Shown: positions 43,365-51,792 of the stretch, one piece after another
Position numbering within the stretch: position 1 is the stretch's first letter
Layout: every line of letters begins with the position of its first letter
Origin: Actinomadura hallensis
Lineage (GTDB): Bacteria > Actinomycetota > Actinomycetes > Streptosporangiales > Streptosporangiaceae
Assembly: GCF_006716765.1 (NCBI RefSeq)
Contig: NZ_VFPO01000001.1
Location: 372,001 to 436,000, forward strand
Reading direction: 5' to 3'
Length of the DNA stretch: 64,000 nt
The notes under the pieces: model-generated
The model's database searches: none
Told to the model about the DNA's origin: nothing
The model's input: only the letters and a program-made list of their open reading frames with translations
Program-made: the position numbers and the translations under genes

Positions 43365-44275
43365 TGCGGGGGCGCACGCGAACGCACGGGTCCGCGCGAC
43401 CTCACGGGTACACGCGACCTCACGGGTACACGCGATCTCACGGGTACACGCGATGGAGCGCGTTCCGCGAGGCCGGCCTGTGGGTCGCCGCGATCCCCGT
43501 GCTGGCACCGGTCTACTTCGTGGTGAGCACGGCGTTCAAGACGCCCGCCGAGGCGGCCGGATCGTCGTTCGCGCCGCCGTCGAGCCCGACGGCCGCCAAC
43601 CTCTCCCAGGCCTGGGAGCAGGCGGGCGGGGGCACGGTGTCGTTCGGCCAGGCGCTGTTCAACAGCGTGCTGACGACGGGGGCGGTGGTGCTGCTGCTCG
43701 TGCTCACCGCCGCGCCCGCCGGTTACGCGCTGGCCCGCCGGACGTCCCGGCTGTCGGGGCTCCTGTCCGGCCTGTTCATGCTCGCGATGATCATGCCGGT
43801 CCAGCTCGGCGTCATCCCGCTGTACGTGTTCCTGGTGGACACGGGGCTGGCCGGGACACGCGTCGGGCTGATCCTGGTCTACCTGGGGCTTCAGACACCG
43901 CTGGCGGTCTTCCTCTACGCGGGGTTCATCCGGGGGTTGCCGACGGCCTACGAGGAGGCCGCCCGGGTGGACGGCGCCTCGTCCCTGCGGATCCTGGCGC
44001 AGATCGTCTTCCCCCTGGTCCGCCCCGCCACCGGGGTGGTGGCGGCGCTGACCGGCCTGTTCGTCTGGAACGACTTCTTCGTCGCGCTGGTGGTCGTGGG
44101 CGGCACCGACCGGGTGACGCTCCCGGTGGCGGTCTACTCCCTGGTCGGCAGGTTCTCCGCCGACTGGCCGCTGATCTTCGCCGGCGCGCTGATCGCGCTC
44201 GGCCCGGTGCTGGCCGGGTTCGCGTTCCTGCAGCGCACGGTCATGAAGGGCTACGTCAGCACCCTGCGCGGGTGA
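43364..44275 (+). CDS. ABC sugar permease, MalG-type, with repeated N-terminus
   Basis: 303 residues. Six helices, with YEEAARVDGASSLRILAQIVFPLVRP as the EAA coupling loop (about 200-225) and FVWNDFFVALVVV, typical of MalG-like proteins. The N-terminus has three copies of a HGYTR(P/S) hexapeptide encoded by an 18-bp tandem repeat. ATG 43364 has AGGAG 6 bases upstream. No ATP-binding gene follows, so a shared ATPase such as MsiK is probably used. Confidence 0.87.
   Translation: MRGRTRTHGSARPHGYTRPHGYTRSHGYTRWSAFREAGLWVAAIPVLAPVYFVVSTAFKTPAEAAGSSFAPPSSPTAANLSQAWEQAGGGTVSFGQALFNSVLTTGAVVLLLVLTAAPAGYALARRTSRLSGLLSGLFMLAMIMPVQLGVIPLYVFLVDTGLAGTRVGLILVYLGLQTPLAVFLYAGFIRGLPTAYEEAARVDGASSLRILAQIVFPLVRPATGVVAALTGLFVWNDFFVALVVVGGTDRVTLPVAVYSLVGRFSADWPLIFAGALIALGPVLAGFAFLQRTVMKGYVSTLRG
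43397..43453 (+). repeat. 18-bp tandem repeat inside the permease gene
   Basis: About three units of CGACCTCACGGGTACACG, the last with one change (GATCTC), with a degenerate copy just before. The unit is a multiple of three, so copy-number change would lengthen the cytoplasmic tail without shifting frame. Confidence 0.8.
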
Positions 44276-44290
44276 GGAGAGGAAAGGCAG

Positions 44291-46615
44291 ATGTCCGAAG
44301 AGGTGCGGGACCGCATCACCTTCGACGGCGAACTGCGCCGGACCGAGATCGTCGGGTACGGCGACCCGATGACGGCGGCGCCGGGCGAGACCGTGGCGTT
44401 CAAGGTCAGCTGCGCCGCCCCGAGCTTCCGCTTCGACCTGGTCCGGCTGCTGCACGGCGACGAGAACCCCGCCGGCCCGGGGTTCCTGGAGGAGGAGGAG
44501 GTGGAGTGCCCGGCCGCGGGCGAGTACCCGGGCCGGGAGCAGGAGCTGAACTTCGGATCGTACGTCGAGGTGCCCGACCATCCCGCGCTCCGGCTGAGCG
44601 AGGCCGTCACGCTCCACGCCTGGGTGCGGCCGACGCAGCCCGGCAAGGGCGTCCAGGGCCTGCTGACCAAGTGGGACGGTGCGCGCGGGTACGGGCTGTT
44701 CCTCGGGGCGGACGGCGATGCCCAGTTCTGGGCCGGTGACGGCGAGACGGCCGACCGGGTGGGCACCGGGCGGCCGCTCCGAGCGGGCCGGTGGTATCTG
44801 GTGTCGGCGTCCTACGACTCCCGGACCGGCCGGGTCCGGGTCGCCCAGGCCGCGCTGGAGCAGTGGCCGGACGACGAGTCGACGATCGCGGTCGAACGTC
44901 CGGTGGCGGCGGTGGCGCCGATCGAGGCGCGCCTGATCATCGCCGGACACGACGCGGGATCCCGGGTCGCGGCGGTCTTCAACGGCAAGAACGACTCACC
45001 TCGGCTCTACGGCGTCCCCCTCGGCGCGGCGGAGATCGAGGCATCGGCCCGCGCAGGCGCCGCAGTGGCCCGCGCACAAGGGACCAGCGCACAAGGGGCC
45101 CACACGCACGGCCTTGTCGCCGCATGGGACTTCTCGCTGGAGCCCGGCACGCGCAACGTGATCGACCTGTCCCCGAACCAGTTCCACGGCCGGACGGTGA
45201 GCACGCCCGCCCGGGCGATGACCGGGTGGAACTGGACGGGCCGGGAGACGGTCTTCCACCGCGCGCCTGAAGAGTACGGCGCGATCCACTTCCATGACGA
45301 CGACCTCACCGACGCGGGCTGGGAGACCGACGTCGAACTGGTGGTGCCGGAGGATCTGCCGAGCGGCATCTACGCCGCGCGGCTGCGGACGCCCACCGCC
45401 GAGGACCACGTTCCGTTCTTCGTCCGCCCCAGGCCGGGCACCGCGGGCTCCGACATCGCCTACCTGGTCCCCACCACGACCTATCTCGCGTACGCCAACC
45501 TCGCGGCCACCGAGCTCTGGGAGGACCGGGGCGAGCCGCTGAGGCCGGGCGAACTCGAGATGAGGCTGCTCAGCCTGTACGACGTCCACGACGACGGCAG
45601 CGGGACGTGCTACTCGTCGCGGCTGCGGCCGAACCTCACGATGCGGCCGAAGGCGCGGCTCAAGTTCCCCGACGTCCCCGGGAGATGGGAGAACGTCCCC
45701 AGCTACCCGCACCTGCTCCCGGCCGACCTGCACCTGACGCACTGGCTCGGCCACAAGGGCTACGAGACCGACATCCTTACCGACGAGATCCTGCACGCCG
45801 AGGGCGCGAAGCTGCTGTCGCCCTACAGGGTCGTCATCGTCGGCACCCATTCCGAGTACTGGTCGGAGCGGATGCTCGACGCGCTGGTGGCGTACCTGCG
45901 CGCCGGCGGACGGGTCATGTACCTCGGCGGCAACGGGTTCTACTGGGTGACGTCGTACTCGCCGGAGGAGCCGCACGTCATCGAGGTCCGCCGCACCGCG
46001 GGCGCCCGCGCGTGGGCGGCCGGTCCCGGCGAGGGCCACCACAGCACGACCGGTGAGCCGGGCGGGATCTGGCGGCATCGGGGACGTCCGCCGCAGCGGC
46101 TCGTGGGCGTGGGGTTCACGGCCGCCGGCTATGACCGCGCGGCGCCCTACCGGCGGAGCGCTCGCAGCCGCGGCCCGGACGTGGCGTTCGTCTTCGAGGG
46201 GATCGACGACGACCATGAGCTGATCGGGGACCATCCGTCCCTGGTGCAGCAGCACGGCGCCGCCGGATACGAGGTCGACCGGGCGGACACCGCCCTCGGC
46301 ACCCCCGGCACCGCGGTCGTGCTGGCCTCGTCGTCGCCCTCGGACCACTCCTCGTCCTATGAGTCCGACCCCGCCGACATCCCCGTCGGGGCGACGGAGT
46401 GGCCGGTCAAGGCGGATCTGGTGCTGGTGCGCTACCCGAACGGGGGCGCCGTCTTCTCCACCGGCTCCATCGCCTGGTGCGGCGCGCTCGCCCACAACGG
46501 CTACGACAACGACGTCTCCCGCGTCACCGACAACGTGCTCAGGGCTTTCGTCTCTCGCGAGCACCTGGGCGGTCCCGACGACGACACCATCCGCGGAGGT
46601 GGACGACCTGAGTAG
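44291..46615 (+). CDS. N,N-dimethylformamidase large-subunit-like protein with LamG domain
   Basis: 774 residues. A LamG/concanavalin-like domain at about 85-260 (LNFGSYVEVPDHPALRLSEA, HAWVRPTQP). The C-terminal half (about 370-760) matches the dimethylformamidase large subunit: PTTTYLAYANLA supplies Tyr residues and VGTHSEYWSERM the Glu, as in the 2-Tyr-1-carboxylate iron site described for the Paracoccus enzyme. It probably hydrolyses an amide or formamide-like C-N bond. No small-subunit gene is adjacent. It lies 15 bp after the permease gene in a sugar-uptake operon, which is an unusual setting. Confidence 0.78.
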   Translation: MSEEVRDRITFDGELRRTEIVGYGDPMTAAPGETVAFKVSCAAPSFRFDLVRLLHGDENPAGPGFLEEEEVECPAAGEYPGREQELNFGSYVEVPDHPALRLSEAVTLHAWVRPTQPGKGVQGLLTKWDGARGYGLFLGADGDAQFWAGDGETADRVGTGRPLRAGRWYLVSASYDSRTGRVRVAQAALEQWPDDESTIAVERPVAAVAPIEARLIIAGHDAGSRVAAVFNGKNDSPRLYGVPLGAAEIEASARAGAAVARAQGTSAQGAHTHGLVAAWDFSLEPGTRNVIDLSPNQFHGRTVSTPARAMTGWNWTGRETVFHRAPEEYGAIHFHDDDLTDAGWETDVELVVPEDLPSGIYAARLRTPTAEDHVPFFVRPRPGTAGSDIAYLVPTTTYLAYANLAATELWEDRGEPLRPGELEMRLLSLYDVHDDGSGTCYSSRLRPNLTMRPKARLKFPDVPGRWENVPSYPHLLPADLHLTHWLGHKGYETDILTDEILHAEGAKLLSPYRVVIVGTHSEYWSERMLDALVAYLRAGGRVMYLGGNGFYWVTSYSPEEPHVIEVRRTAGARAWAAGPGEGHHSTTGEPGGIWRHRGRPPQRLVGVGFTAAGYDRAAPYRRSARSRGPDVAFVFEGIDDDHELIGDHPSLVQQHGAAGYEVDRADTALGTPGTAVVLASSSPSDHSSSYESDPADIPVGATEWPVKADLVLVRYPNGGAVFSTGSIAWCGALAHNGYDNDVSRVTDNVLRAFVSREHLGGPDDDTIRGGGRPE

Positions 46616-47933
46616 GGAAGAGACGGCCGATGTGGCCGTGGCAGGGGCCGGGCTGGCGGGTCTGGTGGCGGCGCGGGCCCTGCGCCGTGCGGGCCTGCGC
46701 CCGCTGGTCGTCGAGGCGCGCGACCGGGTGGGCGGCCGGACCTGGACGCGTTCCGTCCCGGGCGGTGCCGTCGAGGCGGGCGGGCAGTTCGCCGGGCCCA
46801 CGCAGGACCGCCTGGCGGCCCTGGCCGGCGAACTCGGCGTGGCCACGTTCGCCACCCACCACGCCGGCCGGACGCGGATCGACATGGCGGGCGGCCGCCC
46901 GGCGTACAAGCGCGCCAAGCAACTCCTCGCCGAGCTGGAGGAGATGGCGTCCGAACTGCCGCGGGACGCGCCCTGGGCGGCGGCGCACGCCGCCGAATGG
47001 GACGCGCAGACCTTCCACGACTGGCTTCGGGACCGGGCGGAGCCGGACGCGTACGGCGTCCTGCGCATGGTGACCACGGCCGTCTTCGCGGCCGAGCCCG
47101 CCGAGCTGTCGCTGCTGCACGTCCTGGCCTACATCCGGTCGGCCGGCTCGGTGGACCTGCTGACCGAGGTGGCCGGCGGCGCGCAGGAACGCAGGTTCGT
47201 GGGCGGTGCGCAGGAGCTCTCGGTCCGGCTGGCCAGGGGCCTGGGCGCCGGCGACCTGCACCTGCGCTCACCGGTCCGCCGGGTCCGGCAGACGCCCGGC
47301 GGCGTGGAGGTGGACGCACGGAACCTCACTGTGCGGGCCCGCCGCGCGATCATCGCCGTCCCGCCCGTGCTCGGCGACCGGATCGAGTACGACCCGCCCC
47401 TTCCGGCCGGACGCGCGGAGCTCCACCGGCGGATGGCGCCGGGCGCGACCATCAAGATCAGCTGCCTTTACGGCGCACCGTTCTGGCGGGACGAGGGACT
47501 GAACGGGAGCCTGATGCGCGACCGGGGTCCCGTCACGGTCACGTTCGACAACTCTCCGCCCGACGCCGCCCACGGGGCGCTTGTGGCCTTCTCACAGGGC
47601 GACGATGCGAGGGCTCTGGCCCGGCTCCCCGCCGGGGAGCGCCGCAAGGCCGTCCTGGAGGTGCTCGGCCGGTACTTCGGCGAACGCGCCGCGCGCCCGT
47701 CGGACTACGTGGAGACCGACTGGACGGCCGAGCCGTGGACGCGCGGCTGCTTCGGCGGCAACTTCGGGCCGGGCGGGTGGACGCGGTACGGCCCGGTGCT
47801 GCGGGAGCCGTTCGGCCGCGTCCACTGGGCGGGGGCCGAGACCTCCGCGGTCTGGATGAACTACATGGAGGGCGCGGTGCGGTCCGGGGAGCGCGCAGCC
47901 GCCGAGGTCATAGCCGCCCTCGGAGGGTCTTGA
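46599..47933 (+). CDS. Flavin monoamine oxidase-family protein
   Basis: 444 residues. VAVAGAGLAGLVAARALRRAG (about 12-32) binds FAD, followed by VVEARDRVGGRTWT, the signature of amine oxidases. GGAQERRFVGGAQELSVRLA and, near the end, WAGAETSAVWMNYMEGAVRSG match the family's FAD-closing region. It oxidises amines to imines/aldehydes with release of peroxide. GTG 46599 overlaps the previous gene by 17 bp; GTG 46632 is an alternative but lies within the FAD motif. It could act on the amine released by the dimethylformamidase-like enzyme. Confidence 0.82.
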   Translation: MDDLSREETADVAVAGAGLAGLVAARALRRAGLRPLVVEARDRVGGRTWTRSVPGGAVEAGGQFAGPTQDRLAALAGELGVATFATHHAGRTRIDMAGGRPAYKRAKQLLAELEEMASELPRDAPWAAAHAAEWDAQTFHDWLRDRAEPDAYGVLRMVTTAVFAAEPAELSLLHVLAYIRSAGSVDLLTEVAGGAQERRFVGGAQELSVRLARGLGAGDLHLRSPVRRVRQTPGGVEVDARNLTVRARRAIIAVPPVLGDRIEYDPPLPAGRAELHRRMAPGATIKISCLYGAPFWRDEGLNGSLMRDRGPVTVTFDNSPPDAAHGALVAFSQGDDARALARLPAGERRKAVLEVLGRYFGERAARPSDYVETDWTAEPWTRGCFGGNFGPGGWTRYGPVLREPFGRVHWAGAETSAVWMNYMEGAVRSGERAAAEVIAALGGS

Positions 47934-47958
47934 CAGCCGGGGAGCGGAGCCCGATGCT
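47930..47958 (+). promoter_or_regulatory. Promoter of the amidase/acyl-CoA operon
   Basis: TTGACA (47930-47935) overlaps the amine-oxidase stop codon, then 17 bp and GATGCT (47953-47958). Both boxes and spacing match the rhamnosidase promoter (TTGACA-N17-GATACT). Confidence 0.6.
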
Positions 47959-47968
47959 GAAAGTTGTA

Positions 47969-47990
47969 CAGATGACCAGGTCGCTTGAAC
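47969..47990. promoter_or_regulatory. Predicted TetR operator O3
   Basis: Core GGTCGCTTGAAC (47979-47990) differs from O1 by one base. A second half-site gives GACC-A-GGTC (47975-47983). The 22-bp window shares 19 bases with 38163-38184. It sits about 15-25 bp after the predicted start and 39 bp before the amidase ATG. Confidence 0.6.
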
Positions 47991-48028
47991 AGCCGCCGGT
48001 CACTTCGGATCGGCCACGGGAGGGCCTC

Positions 48029-49462
48029 ATGCCTGACGCATTCATCGACGCGACCGCCCAGGCGGAACTCGTTCGCCGGGGCGAGGTCACCCCCGCCGAG
48101 CTGGTCGAGGAGACCCTCGACCGCATCGGCAAGATCGACCCGCAGCTCAACTCCGTCGTCGTCACCCTCGCCGACAAGGCGCGCGCGGAGGCGGCGACCG
48201 CCCCCGACGGGCCCTTCCGCGGCGTTCCGTACCTCCTCAAGGAGGTCATGCCGTCCAAGGGCGACGTCTACGCCGCGGGCATCAAGGGCGTCATCGAGGC
48301 CGGGCTGCGCGCCGACCACGACACCTACTTCGTCCAGGCGATGCGCGCGGCCGGGTTCGTGCTGGCCGGGCGCTCCAACACCTCCGAGATGGCGCTGGTC
48401 GCCACCACCGAGTCCGCGGGCTGGGGCCCGTGCCGCAACCCGTGGGACACCTCCCGCTCCACCGGCGGGTCCAGCGGCGGCGCCGCCGCGGCGGTCGCGG
48501 CGGGCCTGGTCCCGGTCGCCCACGGCAGCGACGGCGGCGGCTCCGTCCGCGAACCGGCGGCCAAGTGCGGGGTCGTCGGGCTGAAGCCCACCCGGGGCCG
48601 CGTCTCGCAGGGCCCCCAGGTGATCGACTCCGACAACGTGTCCGGCATGGCGCACGAGGGGTGGATGACCCGCAGCGTCCGGGACTGCGCCGCGCTGCTG
48701 GACGTCGCCGGCGGCCACCGGCCCGGCGACGCCTTCGGCGCGTGGTCGCCGCCCGGGCCGTTCGCCGCGGAGGTCGGCGCCGACCCCGGGCGCCTGCGCA
48801 TCGGCGTCCTCACCGAGGACCCGACCGGGCAGACCGCGGTCGACCCCGAATGCGTCGCCGCGACCCGCCGCACCGCCGACGTCCTCGCCGACCTCGGCCA
48901 CGACGTGCGCGACGGGTTCCCCGAGGTGCTCCGCCAGGGCAGCTGGCCCATGGAGTTCATGCCCTGCATCGGCGTCGTGGTGCTGCGCGAGATCGAGCGC
49001 TTCGGCCGCCTGATCGGCCGTCCGCTGACCGAGGACGACATGGAGCCGCAGACCTGGGCCTACACCGAGGTCGGCCGCACCGTCACCGGCGTCCAGTACG
49101 CCGCCGGCGTGGACGCGATCCGCGAGCGGGGCCGCGACATCGAGCGCTGGTGGGCCGAGGACGGGTGGGATCTGCTGCTCACTCCGACGCTCACCAACCA
49201 GACCCCGCCGCTCGGCCTGTTCAACCCCACGAAGGAGGACCCGTTCTCCAGCCTCGGCATGGAGGCGAGCACCTTCACCGTCCCGTTCAACGTCTCCGGG
49301 CAGCCCGCGCTCTCGCTGCCGCTGCACTGGGCCGCCGACGGCATGCCGGTCGGCGTGCAGCTGGGCGCCGCGCACGGCCGCGAGGACGTGCTGATCCGGG
49401 TCGCCTCCCAGCTGGAGGCCGCGATGCCGTGGGCCGGCCGCGTCCCTCCCGTGCACGCGTGA
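48029..49462 (+). CDS. Amidase (amidase signature family)
   Basis: 477 residues. The Ser-cisSer-Lys triad is present: Lys in GVPYLLKEVMPSKG, cis-Ser in STGGSSGGAAAAVAAG and nucleophile Ser in GSDGGGSVREPAA. It hydrolyses a carboxamide to acid and ammonia or amine. ATG 48029 has GGGAGGG about 5 bases upstream; frames starting upstream cross the operator. As first gene of the acyl-CoA operon it could release the carboxylic acid that the CoA ligase activates. Confidence 0.88.
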   Translation: MPDAFIDATAQAELVRRGEVTPAELVEETLDRIGKIDPQLNSVVVTLADKARAEAATAPDGPFRGVPYLLKEVMPSKGDVYAAGIKGVIEAGLRADHDTYFVQAMRAAGFVLAGRSNTSEMALVATTESAGWGPCRNPWDTSRSTGGSSGGAAAAVAAGLVPVAHGSDGGGSVREPAAKCGVVGLKPTRGRVSQGPQVIDSDNVSGMAHEGWMTRSVRDCAALLDVAGGHRPGDAFGAWSPPGPFAAEVGADPGRLRIGVLTEDPTGQTAVDPECVAATRRTADVLADLGHDVRDGFPEVLRQGSWPMEFMPCIGVVVLREIERFGRLIGRPLTEDDMEPQTWAYTEVGRTVTGVQYAAGVDAIRERGRDIERWWAEDGWDLLLTPTLTNQTPPLGLFNPTKEDPFSSLGMEASTFTVPFNVSGQPALSLPLHWAADGMPVGVQLGAAHGREDVLIRVASQLEAAMPWAGRVPPVHA

Positions 49463-49488
49463 CCTCCCGAATTCCGAAAGGACCGACC

Positions 49489-50289
49489 ATGGGACGACTC
49501 GACGACAAGGTGCTGCTGGTGATCGGCGGCGGGTCGGACGGGCCGCCGCGCGGCGGCGAGCGGCTGCCGATCGGCAACGGCAGGGCCGCCGCGCTGGCCT
49601 GCGCCCGGGACGGCGCCGCCGTCATGGTCGCCGACCTGCGCGCCGAGGCCGCGGAGGCGACGGCCGAGGAGATCAGGAGCGCCGGCGGCAGGGCCGAGGC
49701 CGTCGCCTGCGACGTGACCGACCCGGAGCAGTGCGCGGGCGCGGTCGCCGCGGCGGTCAAGGCGTTCGGGGACCTGAACCTGCTGGTCAACAACGTGGGC
49801 ATCGCCGACGCGGGCAGCGTGGCCGACACCCCCGCGGAGACCTTCGACCAGATCATGCGGGTGAACGTGCGGGGCCACCTGCTCACCGTCCAGCACGCGC
49901 TGCCCGAGATGGCCAGGGCGGGCGGCGGCGCCGTGGTGAACATGTCGTCGCTGAACGCCTACCGCACCGGCGGGGCCGGGATCTCCTACGACACCAGCAA
50001 GGCGGCGCTGCTCGGCCTGTCCCGGCACGCCGCCGCGACCGCGGCGCCCATGAACGTCCGGGTCAACACGGTGCTGCCGGGCGTCATCGACTCGACGATG
50101 CTGCGCCGGGCGCTGGCGGACGTCCCCGCCGAGCACGTGCCCGACCTCACCGGCCGCATCCCGCTGGGCCGGGTCGGCAGCCCGTGGGAGGTCGCCCGCT
50201 GCGTCGTCTTCCTGCTCTCCGACGAGGCGTCCTACGTGACCGGCGCCGAGCTGGTCGTGGACGGCGGCCTCAACATCCCCATGCTCTGA
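49489..50289 (+). CDS. SDR-family oxidoreductase with extended cofactor loop
   Basis: 266 residues. The cofactor loop GGGSDGPPRGGERLPIGNGRA carries an insertion between the first glycines and the Gly-Asn-Gly, seen in a distinct SDR subgroup. NNVGI and the catalytic SSLNAYRTGG...YDTSK (Ser, Tyr-x3-Lys) are intact, and the tail LVVDGGLNIP is classical. It should oxidise a hydroxyl group in the degradation route. 26 bp downstream of the amidase with AAAGGA as ribosome site. Confidence 0.83.
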   Translation: MGRLDDKVLLVIGGGSDGPPRGGERLPIGNGRAAALACARDGAAVMVADLRAEAAEATAEEIRSAGGRAEAVACDVTDPEQCAGAVAAAVKAFGDLNLLVNNVGIADAGSVADTPAETFDQIMRVNVRGHLLTVQHALPEMARAGGGAVVNMSSLNAYRTGGAGISYDTSKAALLGLSRHAAATAAPMNVRVNTVLPGVIDSTMLRRALADVPAEHVPDLTGRIPLGRVGSPWEVARCVVFLLSDEASYVTGAELVVDGGLNIPML

Positions 50290-50304
50290 ACGGGAGTCAC
50301 GGAC

Positions 50305-51792
50305 GTGCACATCGTCGAGCTGATCGACACCTATCTCGCCGAGCACGGCGACCGGGAGCGGGCCGCCGACCGCACGGGCGCCTGGACCGGACGCCGGCTC
50401 GGCGAACGGGCCCGCCGGCTGGCCGGCGGCCTCCAGGCGCGGGGCGTCCGGCGCGGCGACCGCGTCGCGGTCATGATGGCCAACGGCGTCGACGTGCTGG
50501 TGGCCTACGAGGCGATCTGGCGGGCCGGCGCCGCGATCACGCCGCTGATGCCGGCGCTGGTGGAGGACGAGGTCGCCCACATCCTCGGCAGCGCCGAGCC
50601 CGCCGCCGTCCTGGTCTCCGCCGGCACCGCGGACGTCGTGCGCGCGGCGCGCGCCACGGTGGGCGGGACGTTCCCGCTGGCCGGGGACGGCGGCGACGTC
50701 CCGTGGGCGGAACTGGACGCGGAGCCCGCCCCGGTCGTACACGATGACGGCGACCTCGCGGCCGTGCTGTTCACGGGCGGCACCACCGGCCGGTCCAAGG
50801 GCGTGATGCTGACCCATCGCAACCTGACCGCGGCCGCCGCGATGGCCGCCACCGCCGACGACGCCCGGCCGGACGACGTCAGCCTGGTCACCCTGCCGCT
50901 GTCGCACGGGTTCGGCCTGATCGCCTTCCTGGTCACCTACCTGCGGCCGCTGCGCCTGCTGATCCGGCCGCGCTTCGACCCGGACGACTTCGCGGCCACG
51001 GCCGAGGCGGAGGGCGTGACGGTCGCCGACGTCGTCCCGGCCATGCTCCAGGCCCTGCTCGACCGCGGCCACGTCCACTCGGGCGCCCTGCGCTCGCTGC
51101 GCGCCCTTTACGTCGGCGGGGCGCCGTGCCCGCCCGATCTGATCGACGCCGTCGAGGACGCCCTGCCGGTCCGCGTGATCGAGGGGTACGGGCTGACCGA
51201 GTCCGGCACGCTGATCGCGGGCGACTCGCCGTCCCGGCCGCACCGCCGGGGCAGCGTCGGGGTCCCCTTCGAGGGCGTCGAGGTCCGCATCGTCGACCCG
51301 GACGGCCGGGACCTGCCGCCCGGCCGGACCGGCGAGATCATCGTGCGCTCGCCCGCCGTGATGGCGGGCTACTGGCGGGACGAGGCCGCCACCGCCGAGG
51401 CGGTCCGCGACGGCTGGCTCCACACCGGCGACCTCGGCAGCCTGGACGACGACGGTCGCCTGCGCATCGCCGGGCGCCGCAAGGAGCTGATCATCCGGGG
51501 CGGCTTCAACATCCATCCCGCCGACCTGGAGAACGCCGTCCGGGCCTGCCCCGGGGTGGCCGACGTCGGCGTCGTCGGCGTGCCGGACCGGGCCCGCGGC
51601 GAGCGGGTCGTGGCGGCCGTGGTCGGCACCTGCACGGCCGAGGACGTCCACCGGCACTGCCGGGCCAAGGTGGCGGGCCCCAAACGCCCCGACGAGGTAG
51701 TGATCATGGAACGGCTTCCGCTCACCCCGGTCGGCAAGCTCGACCGCAACGCGCTGGCCGCCGCCCTGGCGCACCGGCACGCCGCGTCATGA
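50305..51792 (+). CDS. Acyl-CoA synthetase (AMP-forming)
   Basis: 495 residues. FTGGTTGRSKGVMLTH is the AMP/phosphate loop, GYGLTES the core A5 motif, DGWLHTGDLG and RKELIIRGGFNIHPADLE motifs A7-A8, and the C-terminal catalytic Lys is in PVGKLDRN. It activates a carboxylic acid to its CoA thioester and so opens the beta-oxidation sequence encoded downstream. GTG 50305 is 15 bp after the SDR stop. Confidence 0.9.
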   Translation: MHIVELIDTYLAEHGDRERAADRTGAWTGRRLGERARRLAGGLQARGVRRGDRVAVMMANGVDVLVAYEAIWRAGAAITPLMPALVEDEVAHILGSAEPAAVLVSAGTADVVRAARATVGGTFPLAGDGGDVPWAELDAEPAPVVHDDGDLAAVLFTGGTTGRSKGVMLTHRNLTAAAAMAATADDARPDDVSLVTLPLSHGFGLIAFLVTYLRPLRLLIRPRFDPDDFAATAEAEGVTVADVVPAMLQALLDRGHVHSGALRSLRALYVGGAPCPPDLIDAVEDALPVRVIEGYGLTESGTLIAGDSPSRPHRRGSVGVPFEGVEVRIVDPDGRDLPPGRTGEIIVRSPAVMAGYWRDEAATAEAVRDGWLHTGDLGSLDDDGRLRIAGRRKELIIRGGFNIHPADLENAVRACPGVADVGVVGVPDRARGERVVAAVVGTCTAEDVHRHCRAKVAGPKRPDEVVIMERLPLTPVGKLDRNALAAALAHRHAAS

